The notes: a model not told the origin generated them from the sequence alone. A stretch of DNA of 64,000 nt from Tetrastigma voinierianum (GCA_016808115.1 JAEQBH010002177.1:620001-684000); one strand, 5' to 3'; positions 1 to 11,640 are shown, counted from the stretch's first letter. Made by a program: numbers and translations.

Positions 1-180
1 TACTATATAAGAATTCCCCATGTTATGTAAAAATCCCCCATACTATATAATAATCTCCTCATACTATATTAGAATCCCCCATACTATATTATAATCCCCC
101 AACTATATAAGAATCCGCCACCCTATATTTCGATCCCCACAATATACTTGACTCCCCCACAAAATAGTTGAATCCCCCAC
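1..180. repeat. Degenerate ~20-bp minisatellite in the E1 3' LTR
   Basis: A unit close to AATCCCCCATACTATATAAG is repeated head to tail with variants. The same array occurs in the other LTR at about 6655-7240, so it belongs to the LTR and is not an independent satellite. Confidence 0.85.
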
Positions 181-950
181 TGGATTTCAATCAACATACT
201 TTAAAATTTATTTTACCAACCATCAATCTCACAACTAATCATTCCATACATCTCCAATTGTTCGAAAACTTCTAAGAATCCATAAACAATCTTAAAACAA
301 TTCAATAAAGAAGTTAGAAAATACAAGAGATCATACCCACGTTATTTCAATTACTCACACAAATCAATTAGAGTTAGAAATCAATCCCCAAAGAACACAT
401 TTAAGAATAAACCCTCATCTCACGTACAGAGAGAATAGTTTCAGAACACCCAGAAATATAGCATTATAGCCCAAACGTATATATATAAATACCCTACCTA
501 ATGTGAAGTGAACGAGAAAACCCCTACCTTAAATCCTTGGTTTGTATGGGGATCTTGAGCTTTGATCCCGAATTCGCTCTTCCTTCTTCCTCTCTCAATT
601 GCTCTAGGGGTTCCAAAGGGTGTGGGGTGAGAGTGAAGTCAAATAAAAAATGAGAGAAATGGGAGGAAAAGGGGCTTTAAAAACCCAGCGTAATCTGATT
701 TTTACTCTGCTCATCGGGCATTTTTGGTTTTTTTTTCTTCAAAATTACAAATGCCACTACTTCAAATTCGCCTATAGGACTACTCTAAGGTTTTTCGATG
801 TTCCGAATTCATTTTTAATGTTATTTTAACCTAGAAATCTTTATTTCTATGATTTATGTAACCATTTTTATATTTATCATTCTCATACTTTGATTTAAGA
901 GGTAAAACTAATTGGACGATTATTGATATTTACATATGTGGGGGCTTACA
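1..950 (-). mobile_element. E1 3' LTR, truncated by window edge
   Basis: This matches 7100-7986 closely, including the shared run from the ATTTATTTTACCAACCATC stretch through the end GGGGGCTTACA. In plus orientation the LTR ends ...TTACA at 950, the complement of a TGTAAG start, and is followed at once by a polypurine tract. Its other end lies off the window, so the target-site duplication cannot be compared. Confidence 0.88.
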
Positions 951-966
951 ATCCACCCCCCTTAAA
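951..966 (-). other. E1 polypurine tract
   Basis: On the minus strand an AAGGGGGGTGGATT run lies directly before the LTR start TGTAAG. This is the expected place and composition for the plus-strand DNA primer of an LTR retrotransposon. Confidence 0.8.
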
Positions 967-1254
967 GAAAGTTTCGTCCTCGAAACTTACCTCTAGTAGC
1001 GAATAAATGCGGTACTTTCCCTATATTTATTCCTGCCTCATGTGTACTTCTTTCCACTCCATGATAAGGCACAAAACTTCTACTCACTGATGATTTTGTC
1101 ATACAATCTTTTCTTTTGGTATCAGAATCCTCATCGTTGCTCCTATATACCCCCATCTCTGGACTTCTATATCTTCCAAGCTTACGACCATGCTTGCATC
1201 CGATAGACACTTCCCTCAACATTATACGTGGAATACGCCATGCACCTCAGATAA

Positions 1255-1848
1255 CTAAGGTGTAATCGAATCGAGCACGCCACTTTGCCTACCACTTTGA
1301 TCACTAAATGGTCCAATATATCTTGAAATAACTTTCCTTTCTTCCAAATTCAACACTTTTGGGGACACCTTGAGGAATACATAATCCCCCTCTTGAAATT
1401 CCAAGGGTCTTCGTCGTCGATCCGCATAACTTTTCTGTCTATTCTGCGCCGTGCGTAGTCTCTCCCTGATGAGTTTAATCTTCTTTGTAGTTTCCCGAAC
1501 AATCTCTGGCCCAAACAGGCTACTCTTGCCCGCTTCCAACCAACATGTCGGTGATCTACATGGCCTTCCATACAATGCCTCATAAGGTGTCATCCCAATA
1601 CTTGCCCGATAGCTGTTATTGTACGCAAATTCTACCAACGGCAAATGGTTACTCCAGCTTCCCTTGAAGTCCAACATGCAAGCACGTGAATATTGCTCCA
1701 CCACCAGACACCCTTCGGATTGGCCATCCGTTTGGGATGGCAGCCAATAAATGAATTTCGTCCCCATCGCTTGTTGTAGACTTTGCCATAACCGTGCCAC
1801 AAACCGGGAATCACGATCCAACACGAGCAGAGAGTGGAACCCATGCAC
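1255..1848 (-). pseudogene. E1 pol: integrase catalytic core and C-terminal part
   Basis: A 197-residue open stretch begins inside the integrase core. It keeps the second catalytic Asp in LDRDSRF and the Glu in the TDGQSE motif, then the LPLVEFAYNNSYRASIGM and PYEALYGRPCRSP blocks typical of Del/Tekay integrases. Near its end KSYADRRRRPLEF and GDYVFLKVSPK belong to the C-terminal domain. The segment with the first Asp is not in this frame, and the frame closes shortly after the RYIGPF motif, so it is a fragment. Function in an active element would be insertion of cDNA into host DNA. No chromodomain could be confirmed downstream (966-1222), where the sequence is too damaged to read. Confidence 0.88.
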
Positions 1849-1992
1849 TCCAACAACTTACCTGATATAGAGCCGGTCAGAGTCCTTTGGCCAGGTCCGT
1901 GGTCTTCATACCCGTGAAATGAGCGGATTTGGTGAGTCTATCACAACCCATACCAGATTACGCCCTCGTGGTGGTCCGTGGAAAACTGTATA

Positions 1993-2262
1993 CTAAGTCC
2001 ATGGGTGATGTGATCCTGGTACCTCCACTGGGATAGGCAAGGACTGTAGTAATCCTCCGGGCCGTTGGTGCTTAATCTTTACTTGTTGACACACCACACA
2101 TTTTGAAATGTATCTAGCCATATCCCTTTTCATTCCCTTCCACCAATATTGCCGCTTCATGTCCCTATACATTTTGTTACTCCCCGGATGGATGGAGAAC
2201 TTGGAACGATGGTATCTACCCCAATAATTTCTCTTCCCCGATCCAACTATGGCTTCGCACAT
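1993..2262 (-). pseudogene. E1 pol: integrase zinc-binding (H2C2) domain
   Basis: This 89-residue frame contains SIHPGSNKMYRDMKRQYWW followed by KCVVCQQVKIKHQRPGG. These are the His and CxxC parts of the N-terminal zinc-binding domain of gypsy integrases. It lies upstream (in transcription) of the catalytic core and is separated from it by a frameshift near 1.85-1.99 kb. The domain normally stabilises the integrase multimer. Confidence 0.88.
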
Positions 2263-2539
2263 AACCTTCCCGAAACCGTAGAACTCATACTATTAATTAT
2301 TGCCCAATTCTCAACCATCTCACTCCTCTCCAAATCCCATCTCGTATAGCCTAACTCATTGCCTCTTCGTCGCAACATCACGATCCTTCGTCAAGCAATA
2401 CTGAGCTACAAGATTGAATATGTGCATGGCCTAGATCTCACCTTCCGGAAACATTGAGTTCACCCCAGACTTTCCCCCCGCTAAGTGCATCCACTAAGAC
2501 GGCCTTCCTAGCGATAGCTCGAGTGTGAAATCAGTCTTC

Positions 2540-2720
2540 CAGCACTCAACCCACCTCCTTTGCCGAGATTCAAGTCTTTGTAGTGTGAAGATATACTTGA
2601 GGGGCTCTTATGATCCGACACACTTGGAATTTCTCCCATATAAGTAGTAACCTCCACAACTTAAGAGCAAAACCACGGGCGGCTTAGTTCCAAGTCATGA
2701 GCAGGCCTGCTCTCATGAGA
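2540..2720 (-). pseudogene. E1 pol: RNase H remnant
   Basis: Reading the minus strand in several frames gives HDLELS, then SDHKS, then LQRLESRQRRWVECWKTDF. These correspond to conserved blocks of the gypsy RNase H domain. No single frame survives; at least three shifts are needed. The domain would degrade the RNA strand of the RNA/DNA hybrid in an intact element. Confidence 0.7.
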
Positions 2721-2999
2721 CTTGAGTTGCCTCGAGCCATAAGCAAACTACCTTCCCTTTGTGATTAAGACACATCCCAAGCCTCGTGAGAGAAGACCGC
2801 AGTACACCCTACATTCTTCCCCACGCTTGGAATAATAAGGACAGGGGTCATGTCAATTTCTTCTCCTTCAAAGTGTGAAAACAAGTTCCCACACTCGAGT
2901 CCACAAGAATCTCTCCTTCGTCGAGTCATTGACATTGCAAGCTTAGAGAATCCCTCCACAAACCTCCGGTAGTAGCCTCGTTAAGCCCGTAGTTACGCA

Positions 3000-3800
3000 C
3001 CTCCGTCACATTCTTCTGGTTCCCACTTCATCACTGGCTCAATCTTTGCTGGGTCAACAGCCTACAATCCTATCTGACACCACATGGCCAAGAATTTCAA
3101 TTCTCCTTCCATCCAAAACTCACATTTGCTCATCTTGGCATATAACTTATGCTCCCTCAAAGTCTGGAGCACAATTGTGAGATATGCCTATGTTCTCGGG
3201 GTCCGTGAATAGATTAGTATGTCATCAATGAACACACAATGACAAATTGATCTCAGATATCATTTAAAATACCCTGCGCATCAAATCCATGAAATCATGG
3301 GGTACATAGTTAATCCAAACGGCATTACCGTGTACTCGAAATGACCATACCAGGTACACAGCGCCTTAGAATGTCCTCCTCCCCGATTCGCAATCGATGG
3401 TACCGTATGAAGATCAATCTTGGTGTGGTTTGATTCTTAACCCTCAACCGATCAACAGTCATCTATCCGGTAAAGGGTATTTATTTTCTGTCACCCGACC
3501 AAGCGCTCAGAGTCCGTGCATAACCGGAAGGGTTTCACTATTCTTCTTACTTAAGAGGATCACCCCTTAAGGTGAGGTACTTAGACTCGATAAACCCACA
3601 TTCAACAATTGGTCCAATTACTCTTAGCTCCAAAGGTGCCATACCGTAAGGGCAATGGATATGGGCTCGGTTCCCTGATGAGATCAATCTGAATTCAATC
3701 TCTCATGGGGTAACCTCGGGTAGTTCATCCGGGAAGACATCTAGGAAACTGACACTATTAACACCGCCTCTTAGTGGTCTCTATCCTTCTCCCTCCAATC
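3000..3800 (-). pseudogene. E1 pol: reverse transcriptase remnant
   Basis: The catalytic FIDDILIYS motif is readable at about 3211-3237. It is followed by LREHKLYAKMSKCEFWM and preceded by GHFEYTVMPFGLT, all signature blocks of Ty3/gypsy reverse transcriptase. In-frame stops and shifts break the domain, so no long ORF marks it. It lies between protease and RNase H as expected. Confidence 0.82.
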
Positions 3801-3901
3801 AAGCTAGCTAAGAAACCCAAGTGGCTCCCGCCTTAGCTTCAAGACTTAATACCTAAGCAGGAAATGGATGGAAGAACTCTGGGTCATTAATGAACCGAAA
3901 A

Positions 3902-4324
3902 CTACCTCCCGGTAACCTGAGTGTAATTCGGGCTATAAACAATCCACCACCGTCTTAAAGTGACAAAGAAGTCCATCCCAGATATAACATCATACCCCTT
4001 CAAATCTAGAGCAATCAAGTCCACAATTAATTCGTGCTCACCAATAAGAAGCAAGCAACCCTTGCAAACATGGCTGGTACCCAGTTGTTCTCCCGTGGGC
4101 AAGTCAACATTTAATGGCTGCTCTAGCTTTTCAAAGTTCAATTCCAAATCAATAACATATGTGGTGCTTGTAAATGAATGAGTCACACCAAGATCAAATA
4201 GAATTCGGGCCCATGAATTATAAAGAAGAATGATACCTTCCACAACTGCATTGGAGACATCTTCCTCCTGGTCAGCCAAAGCAAACACTCTCCCTCGATA
4301 AAGACGCCAGCTCCGAGCACCCAA
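3902..4324 (-). pseudogene. E1 aspartic protease
   Basis: A 140-residue frame includes ILFDLGVTHSF, where retropepsin-like proteases have D-S/T-G, so the Ser/Thr after the catalytic Asp has become Leu. This is followed by LELNFEKLEQPLNVDLPTGE, CKGCLLLIGEHELIVDLIAL and a conserved YDVISGMDF, which closes the domain. It lies between the gag zinc knuckle and reverse transcriptase. The altered active-site triplet suggests it is inactive. Confidence 0.85.
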
Positions 4325-4389
4325 TGTCCTCTCACGCAGAGGCCTAGCGGTGGCCTAATCATTTCACCACCCCGTCGTCGAGTATTCTC

Positions 4390-5085
4390 AGGTGGATAAA
4401 TTCGACACTGTGATTCTAATATGACTCCAGACCTCCACATGCAAAGCATAATCGTGAATCAATGCCTGCTCCCACTGGTACACCTCCGGCTTCTCTGGCT
4501 AACTGGGGTCTAGGTCCCACTGTGGGCGACAATAAGGTTTCGCCCTCTGAACTCCACTACTGCCCGCACCAGTCCGGATTGACTCCTCGCCCAACAAAGG
4601 CCGCCACCGCTACTCCTATATCCCTCTCCCACGAGTGCGTGCCGATCCACCATATCCCATAGTCTCGTATCTGTAGCTACTAACTTTCGATGGCCTACCA
4701 AGCCCCGTTTCAAAGCGCTTTAGCCCATTGGCCTCCCTGTAGATAAACCCATGGCATAACGGATAGCTCAATAAACCTCCTCCTCATACTCAACCACGCG
4801 ATACCTGTCAGAGCAAGAGCCACCATTCCGCCCCCGACTGGATTCCGAAAATACTTGTCTTTGAAGATTCGAATTAACTCCCCAAGTAGCGCAGCACCGA
4901 TGTCCCTCCTTCTCTTACTCGATTCCCACCAAAGATCGGCCTCCATCAAATAAATACGCTACAAGTCGACTGCAAGTCTTCGCTACCCTAGGCCATCAAA
5001 GACTTTTGTCACCCAGCGGATCCACCTATCCGCATCTAGGGGGTTTGAGCTTCCTTCAAAAGTGAGTGGGCTTTGCCTTAAAAAT
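4390..5085 (-). pseudogene. E1 gag remnant with degenerate zinc knuckle
   Basis: On the minus strand around 5080-4990 the phrase TFEGSSNPLDADRWIRWV and, further on, MEADLWWESSKRRRD match the retrotransposon gag domain of Del-type elements. Near 4445-4395 a CMWRSGVILESQCRIYPP stretch is a damaged CCHC zinc knuckle in which only scattered Cys remain. Frame changes occur between these pieces. Gag would form the virus-like particle that packages the RNA. Confidence 0.75.
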
Positions 5086-5458
5086 TCTCGAAGAATGACC
5101 ATTCTTCGATTCTTCCATCGTCTGATATTTCAGTTAGTGAGTGAGCCCCCGCCGGTGTGGTTAAGTGTTGTTGTTTCATTCGATGTTGCACTAGGGAAGT
5201 GAGTTCTCTCAAACATTGGATAAATGCCATTCATAAGACGGAGGTGGTGGCGTGGTGGATTTGTTTACTCCACAACCACGCCCACGTCCACGCCTGTGTT
5301 CGCGCCCCGTCCAATCGCCCATTCTCTCGCACATCAATTCACAAATTTAGTTCCTTGATGTAAAAGATGATCCTACTAAAATCGACTCATCTTACCCACC
5401 CCTAATCCTCTCCATAGTGGTAACCCCATAACCTACGTCCCATGTAAGACCCAGCCCA

Positions 5459-5470
5459 AGCTCGATACCA
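5459..5470 (-). promoter_or_regulatory. E1 primer-binding site (initiator tRNA-Met type)
   Basis: The minus strand reads TGGTATCGAGCT four bases after the LTR end (...GGTCATTACA). It resembles the common plant primer site TGGTATCAGAGC, with a small deletion. It fixes the 5' LTR boundary. Confidence 0.82.
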
Positions 5471-6289
5471 ACTTTGTAATGACCCCAACCTCGGGACTGC
5501 GCATTACACACCAACCACCATTTACCCTATGAGAGCACTAATAAAACTTAAGGGGCCAATAGGGCAATTAATTTGATGTAATCGGGCGTAGTCTCCTTTG
5601 TCTTCAGGAGCTCTACCCAAACATAACTTGTGCAATTCTACCACATCAACCACCTCAGTCCACTTATCCATAAAATATTTACTACATTATCCCCAAAATA
5701 TTTCCTTATTCACCGTATAATACCCACAATAATATTCTAAAGAATAAGCCAAGCCATGGCCACACATCATCTTTGTACATCTTCAAACCCGGTTATTCGA
5801 TCCGTAAATTAAAAAAAACTCATAACAGGGTAAAAATTTTGGCCTTCTTCTTCACTACAATGGCCTCAGCTAAGTTCCTTCACCTGAGGGACCTCGGAAT
5901 CTAACTTTCCTTCGAGCGAGGCCTCCCAATGCAAGGGTTCCTCAGCTCCTACCACCTCCTCAAAGGTAAAATATGAAGGGATAAGTAGCTGGGTCAGGAG
6001 CATAAAGCTCTGTAGGAAAATCCTCCCAAACTCCAACAAGGTTAAAAAAAGAATGAAAAATAGTCGGTCTCATTTTTTTATAACATATCATAGATGTACC
6101 ATTTTGTAGAAAACCATGACATTGCAAATAGATCTCAAGTTTATATAAAAATGCCTAAGTAAATGTACACTCAAGCAACACGTAAACAAAAATATTAACA
6201 ATTTCACCAAATACCATTTCCAACCGTTACTTTTGGCAAGTGGCATACTAAACAGTAACCTCCACCCCTATCGCGTTATTTTTGTTTCT

Positions 6290-6590
6290 CAAGATCTCAA
6301 TTGAACTCCTTGAAAGATAGGTTGAGCATCCTTACAAGGAACCCTCATCTCATCATAGTAGTTTTCAAGCATCCTTACAAGGGAACTCCTTATGAGTAGG
6401 TCGAGCATCCTTACAAGGAACCTCTCATTCATCATGTAGTTTCAAGCATCCTAAGGAACCTTCGAGCATAGGCTGAGCATCCTTACAAGGGAACCTCTCA
6501 TTCATCATAGTAGTGTTTTCTCACATCCTGCAAGAACCTCTCTTGAGCATAGGTTGAGCATCCTTACAAGGAACCTCTCATTTCCTTTTT
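6290..6590. repeat. Tandem modules in the E1 LTR
   Basis: The phrase GAGCATCCTTACAAGGAACC recurs about six times with CTCATTCATCATAGTAG linkers, giving irregular units of roughly 40-80 bp. This is an LTR-internal array. Confidence 0.82.
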
Positions 6591-6654
6591 ATTTTCAATC
6601 ACTATATCAGAAATTTATCCTACCAACAATCAATCTCATAACCAAATACCATAC

Positions 6655-7240
6655 TGGGACCATCTATATTATAAGGAATCCCTCTATAATATATAAAAAT
6701 CCCCCATGTTATATAAGAATCCCTCATACTATATAATAATCCCCCATACTATATTAGAATCCCCCATACTATATAAGAATCCCCCATGTTATTTAAGAAT
6801 CCCTATAAAGAAATCATTCCCAAGTGAGTCGAAATCAAAGTAATTTCTTTTTCTTTTAAAACGGAAACATGTCCAAGTGAGTTGGAATCTGGCAGGGATC
6901 ACTATATTATAATCCCCCATACTATATAAGAATTCCCCATGTTATTTAAAAATCCCCCATACTATATAAGAATCCCCCATGTTATGTAAAAATCCCTATA
7001 AAGAAATCATTCCCTAGTGAGTCGGAATCTGGAAGGGATCACTATATTAGAATCCCCATACCTATATGTTAATCCCCTATGTTATGTGTAAAAATCCCCC
7101 ATACTACAATAATCCCCATACCTACATTAGAATCCCCCATACTATATTTGAATCCCCCAACTATATAAGAATCCGCCACCCTATATTTCGATCCCCACAA
7201 TATGCTTTACTCCCCCACAATATAGTTGAATCCCCCATTG
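6655..7240. repeat. Degenerate ~20-bp minisatellite in the E1 5' LTR
   Basis: Many copies of AATCCCCCATACTATATAAG-like units occur, interrupted by two copies of a segment containing AAGAAATCATTCC and AGTGAGTCGGAATCTGG. It corresponds to positions 1-180 of the other LTR. Confidence 0.85.
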
Positions 7241-7986
7241 GATTCCTCAATCACCATACCAGAAAATTTATTTTACCAACCATCAATCTCACAACCAATC
7301 ATTCCATACATCTTCAATTTACCGGAAAAACTTCTAAGAATCCACAAACAATCTTAAAACAATTCAAGAAATAGTTAGAAAATACAATAGATCATACCTT
7401 AATGCTATTTTCACTTACTCTCACATAACACCAGGAGTTAGAAATCAACCCCAAAGAACACATTTAAGAATAAATTCCTCATTCCCCATGTACAGAGAGA
7501 ATGGTTTGTAATCAATCCATAAATATAGCATTTATAGCCCCAAAACGTACATATATAAATACCCTATCCTTAATGTAAGTGAATGGGAGAAAACCCCTAC
7601 CTTAAATCCTTGGTTTGTATGAGGATCTTGAGCTTTGATCCCGAATTCGCCCTTCCTTCTTCCTCTCTACCGGTTCCTAGGGTTCCAAAGGGTGTGGGGT
7701 GAGAGTGAAGTCAAAGAAAAATAAGAGAAATGGAGTGAAAAGGGGTTTTAAACCTAGCAACCCCGATTTTTATTGTTCATTGGGCATTTTTGGTTTTTTC
7801 TTCAAAATTACAGTTTTGCCACTACACTCTCAAATTAAGTCTATAGGACTACTCTAAGGTTTTTCGATGTTCCGGATTCATTCTATGATTTATGTAACCA
7901 TTTTTATATTTATCATTTTTATACTTTGATTTAAGAGGTAAAACTAATTGGACGATTATTGATATTTACATATATGGGGGTTTACA

Positions 7987-8504
7987 TGCCTGGGACTTCA
8001 AGTCCGCCAGCCAGCCATGCTCCCCCTATATGAGAATTTTATCCCATATGGGAATTATGTTTCAAATAAGCATCTAGAAGCTGAAAATCTGCAAGGGCGA
8101 TATTATCAACGTATTTGCCAGCTTCCAAATCCCTTACTCTTCGAAGAAATAATCCTGCAAAAGGGAAAAATAATCCCCAATAATGAAGAATGAGTCTTTG
8201 ATAAGGAAAAGAAGATTTCCTTCCTTAAACTATGAGGAGATAAAATCCTACCTCAAGAAGGAATGAGGGGATTTTTGTGAACCGAACCCTATAAGTCAGA
8301 AAGATCCCCCACTAGGGAAGGTAAGCAATTCTAACTATTTCGTTCTCTCTCCTCGCACCTCACGACTTAATCATCGTGAGAGGCGCCTACTCCACCGAAC
8401 GCACTTTTTTGCAGGTTCAAATTGTGCTCCTGATGCTCAGGGAATCTGACGATCAAGACCCTTACAATTTGACGCTCTGGATCCATGATCAAGTATCCCA
8501 AACA
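7987..8504 (+). mobile_element. E2 5' LTR, left part removed by the E1 insertion
   Basis: From GGGACTTCAAGTCC onward it parallels the 3' LTR from about 26466: the shared TCCCATATGGGAA, ATAAGCATC, GAAGATTTCC and GATAAA blocks occur in the same order. It ends ATCCCAAACA at 8504, just before the primer site. About 170 bp present in the 3' LTR are missing from the left and should lie beyond the window start, on the far side of E1. Confidence 0.75.
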
Positions 8505-8505
8505 A

Positions 8506-8525
8506 TTGGCGCCGTCTTATGGGAA
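8506..8525 (+). promoter_or_regulatory. E2 primer-binding site
   Basis: TTGGCGCCGTCTTATGGGAA follows the LTR end after one or two bases. Tat-type elements typically carry a TTGGCGCCGTC... primer site here, distinct from the TGGTATC type seen in the other elements of this window. Confidence 0.78.
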
Positions 8526-8639
8526 GCGACAAAATTCGACTACGGGGCTCATGGATTTGGCTACAACGATTCTCCCAGCGCCCCCATTACCTAGAACCCT
8601 TTCTGACTTCTACGATCCGATATACCCGAGATGTGATGG

Positions 8640-9840
8640 CCGTCGAAAAGCTCAATGCATAAAACACCTGAAGATCAATCCCTCCATTGGCGTCAAGAGT
8701 TACAAGCTCATGCTAAACGCCTGCAACGAGAGAATGATTAGTTGAGGTCCCAGTTAGAAAAAAGCCTCGAACTTAGGAAGGATGTGTGAGAAAGCTATCG
8801 TACTGAACCTCCAATAGTCCACAATAAAGGAAAAGAGCTCATTATTTCCAGCGACAGCAACGCCCCAGCAGATGATGAATTGTCCTCCAAGAGGTCCTCA
8901 TCCATGAGTCCTCCGCCAGGAAGGAACGCTCGAGGCAGCACAAGGGCCAAATCATGAAGGAAGCACTCGCACCACCCTACCCTCAGTGATGCCGTCAATG
9001 GCGCTTCCCACCAAGCTAGGGAGCAGGCTGACATGAGGAAGAACCAACCTCTTCAAGCCTCTTGAAACGCTTCAATGTTACCCGACGGTATGATGTCGCT
9101 GATGTCGCCTATGCATCCCGCCTTCTATGCAGGGTCGACATTCTATGTGTAGCCCACAACCCTGATTCAAGGGCCTGACGACATGCTCTTTTGGCCCCTT
9201 GGCAGCACATTCTTAATTACGAGCCACCCCGAGGGTTTGTCATGCCATCTTTTACCATGTTCGATGGCTCTAATGACCCTTATGATCACATGCTCCATTA
9301 CAAACTGTGCAATGGCAATCGAACGAAGCAATGACAAGCTTTGTCAGGCAAAGTATTCCTGGGCTACTACGAGAGGCTGTAGCTAGCCTAGTTCCACAAG
9401 CCCAAATGCATCCAATAAACCTGCTCAATGAGCTTTGGACTACATTCATCTCTTAGTATCTCCAGAGCTATGACTCCGCAAAGAGCAACATTAGCTCTTT
9501 GCATACTATTATAAAGCAGGAAGAGGAATCCATACGAGACTTCACAAGGAGGTTCGGGCAAGTCGTCCAGCAGGTAGAGGCTTATAGCATGGACGCAGTC
9601 CTTTAGAACTTCAAGAGAAGCTTCGTGCCATCCACTCCTTTCTTCCACTCACTATCCTTAAACCCGTCGGCGACAATGGAAGAATTATACAGGCAGGTAG
9701 ACAAGTACTAATCACCGAAGATAACATCAACGAGCAACCCCAAACTCGCGGATTACAAGTGTTTCCCATGAGTAACAACCGTGGGGAAGAAGTCGTCTGA
9801 GCCTAAGGAATGTTGTATAAAACAAACGAACTCCATGACC
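8640..9840 (+). pseudogene. E2 gag polyprotein remnant
   Basis: Across frames one reads a basic, Ser/Pro-rich N-terminal part (DELSSKRSSSMSPPPGRNAR, then SDAVNGASHQAREQADM), followed by the gag core: MPSFTMFDGSNDPYDHMLHY near 9240-9300 and SIRDFTRRFGQVVQQVEAY with SLNPSATMEELYRQVDKY to about 9710. The core is the retrotransposon gag domain. Several stops and frame changes interrupt it. The wording closely resembles abundant Tat elements of grape as I remember them. Confidence 0.8.
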
Positions 9841-10014
9841 AAATACAAAAGGGAACCCCCAACACTTCTAAACATCACATATGAGAGAGACTGGCTGGGC
9901 CCCCACCGCGATTGGCCGGGATTCGAGTGGCTCGTGATCGATCCGCATATTCCTCTTAGAGAAACCCATTCGTGACGGCAAGGACATCACGTAGATCACT
10001 GGCACGGAGCAAAT

Positions 10015-10275
10015 GTGTGCCGAAGCCCGAAGTTCCTGGTAGAAAGACTAATCAAAGCAGGCACTCCTAAGGTAAGGTCGCTGAAGTCGACTAAGGAGCC
10101 AACCGGCCACCAGCTGCATAATTATAGGTCACACCACCTGGGTTTAAAACCAGATCGCCATAAACTTATACTAGAGGCCCGTCCAAAACCAAGATCAATC
10201 AAAGCTGCCATCGCAGGAAGTTCTTACGAGCGCGCCAAGGCCCATATAAATACTATTCACTCGAGGCAAACTTAG
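10015..10275 (+). pseudogene. E2 gag-protease linker fragment
   Basis: An 86-residue frame begins CRSPKFLVERLIKAG, which in Tat elements follows the degenerate zinc-knuckle region at the end of gag. The rest is basic linker without a recognised domain. It sits between gag and protease. Confidence 0.55.
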
Positions 10276-10329
10276 CAATCCGAGTCGACGCCCATATCCT
10301 TCTCCAATAAACCTAAACAAGGCCATCAT

Positions 10330-10680
10330 GGCCCCCATTATGATGCAATTTTACTCACTCTGGCTGGTATTAGCTATTGATGTGCAATGTGGTACTGGTA
10401 GAACTCAAGGTAGAATTGCATTTGCTGCAGCCACCGCTTCAACCGGGACGAGGCATTCCACATAAATGCTGAACTCAGTCGAGCGAATCCTCTCTAGTTT
10501 CAACGGCGCAACAACCACGACACTGGGAGACATCAATCTCCCTACACAAGCAGGACTAGTCACCCAGCAGGTTTTGTTCTCAATCGTCGAAGACTTTGGG
10601 CTTACAATGTCATAGTAGGCCGAATCTGGTTGCACTCGATGAAGGTCGTCTCTTCAACATATCACCAAACAACTCGGCTT
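10330..10680 (+). pseudogene. E2 aspartic protease remnant
   Basis: The second half of the domain is readable at 10494-10612 as SSFNGATTTTLGDINLPTQA followed by QQVLFSIVEDFG. The closing block NVIVGRIWLHSMKVVSSTYH is at about 10600-10670 in another frame. The active-site Asp region near 10.38-10.43 kb is too damaged to read. These blocks are characteristic of Tat-lineage proteases. Confidence 0.75.
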
Positions 10681-11149
10681 ATTTAACTAATGTGCAGGCA
10701 AGTCGACCTCCTAAGGCTTAACCCGGCCGCACGACGCTGCTAAACTATCCATACGAGAAAAAAGGAGAAAAGAGCTCGAGGTCTCCCCGAAGATCACAAT
10801 CCCGCATAAGAACTACGCTCTCGCCCAATCTGGGGTGGAAAGAGATAGAGATCCACAATTGATCCCCGGGAGACAAGAGGCTCGAATCCGACCGAGAAGT
10901 TCATACGCGCCTCGTTATCCAAATGAGGAAAGAGCAAATTACAACAGACATCAGAAACATGACGTGTTTCGCCTAGAATCACTCATATATGATTGGAATC
11001 AACCCGATGTTAGCCTCTCACAAACTGAATGTTATCTCCTTAGCAAGACCCCGTGGAGATGTAGCAAGGCTTTTCCAATTTTGATCGCCATGAGATTATC
11101 CAAACATAGGACACCGAGAGCGTGTTTCATCAAGAGGTAAAATATCCTC

Positions 11150-11640
11150 GAATAGCTTCGCTAACGTGTGGTGGTAGCCCCAAAGAAGGGGTGATAAGGA
11201 GAGTATGGCGACTACATGGACTTCAACGGGCACGCTCGAAAGATAGCTTCCCCCTGCCAATAGATCAAATCGTTGATGCCTCACCGGGCATGGATGCCGC
11301 TAGCTTTGACGCCCGCCACCACCGACTTTGCGCACCCGCATGATGCGGAGAAAACGGCCTTCATTACGCCACACGGGCTATACTGCTATAATGTAATGTC
11401 GTTTGACTTGAAGAATGTCGGAGCTACCTATCAGAGGTTGGTGACAAAGATATTTAGACCATTGATAGGCAAGACCATGGAAGTCTATATCGATGACATG
11501 CTTGTCAAATCCAAAGAACGCCCCGATCATACTACATACCAGAAGAAACTTTGAGAAATAGCCGCACATACGGTGATGAAATCCTAACCCCTAAAATGTA
11601 CAAGCCGAGTCAATTCGTAAATTTTTGGGATTTATGGTGA
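11150..11640 (+). pseudogene. E2 reverse transcriptase
   Basis: A frame at 11273-11554 carries EKTAFITPHGLYCYNVMSF, LKNVGATYQRLVTKIF and MEVYIDDMLVKSKERPDHTT. The catalytic YIDD motif is intact at about 11488-11500. The residue pattern around MSFDLKNVG departs from the usual PFGLKN, a substitution in a strongly conserved stretch. N-terminal RT blocks (KDSFPLP, DQIVDAS) are in other frames at 11.24-11.29 kb, so the domain is broken. Confidence 0.86.

Larger units (their letters stand above)
1..7986 (-). mobile_element. E1: Ty3/gypsy LTR retrotransposon, Del/Tekay-like, 3' LTR cut by window start
   Basis: The element is transcribed from the minus strand. Going down in coordinate one meets a complete 5' LTR (5475-7986), a primer site, gag, aspartic protease, reverse transcriptase, RNase H, integrase, a polypurine tract and part of the 3' LTR (1-950). 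Integrase lies after RNase H, which is the Ty3/gypsy order, and the integrase wording is of the Del/Tekay chromovirus kind. All frames are interrupted. The two LTRs look very similar over their shared 750 bp, so insertion seems fairly recent. The right edge (7986/7987) falls inside an LTR of the neighbouring plus-strand element E2. Lineage is from memory, not a tree. Confidence 0.88.
5475..7986 (-). mobile_element. E1 5' LTR, complete, about 2.5 kb
   Basis: In plus orientation it starts TGTAATGACCCC at 5475 beside the primer site and ends GGGGGTTTACA at 7986. The end matches the LTR at the window start. It contains two tandem-repeat blocks: ~70-80 bp modules at 6290-6590 and a ~20-bp minisatellite at 6655-7240. 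The sequence from 7987 belongs to a different element. Confidence 0.85.

Noticed and set aside
1350..1583. Minus-strand ORF overlapping the E1 integrase frame, and similar overlapping ORFs at 1632-1856 and 4183-4449
   Set aside because: They are other frames of retrotransposon domains; only the frame with conserved motifs was kept, and frame-shifted pieces were folded into the domain entries.
6655..7240. Regularly spaced ~20-bp repeats that could be read as a CRISPR-like array
   Set aside because: The units abut with no unique spacers, are degenerate, and occur in both LTRs of a plant retrotransposon.
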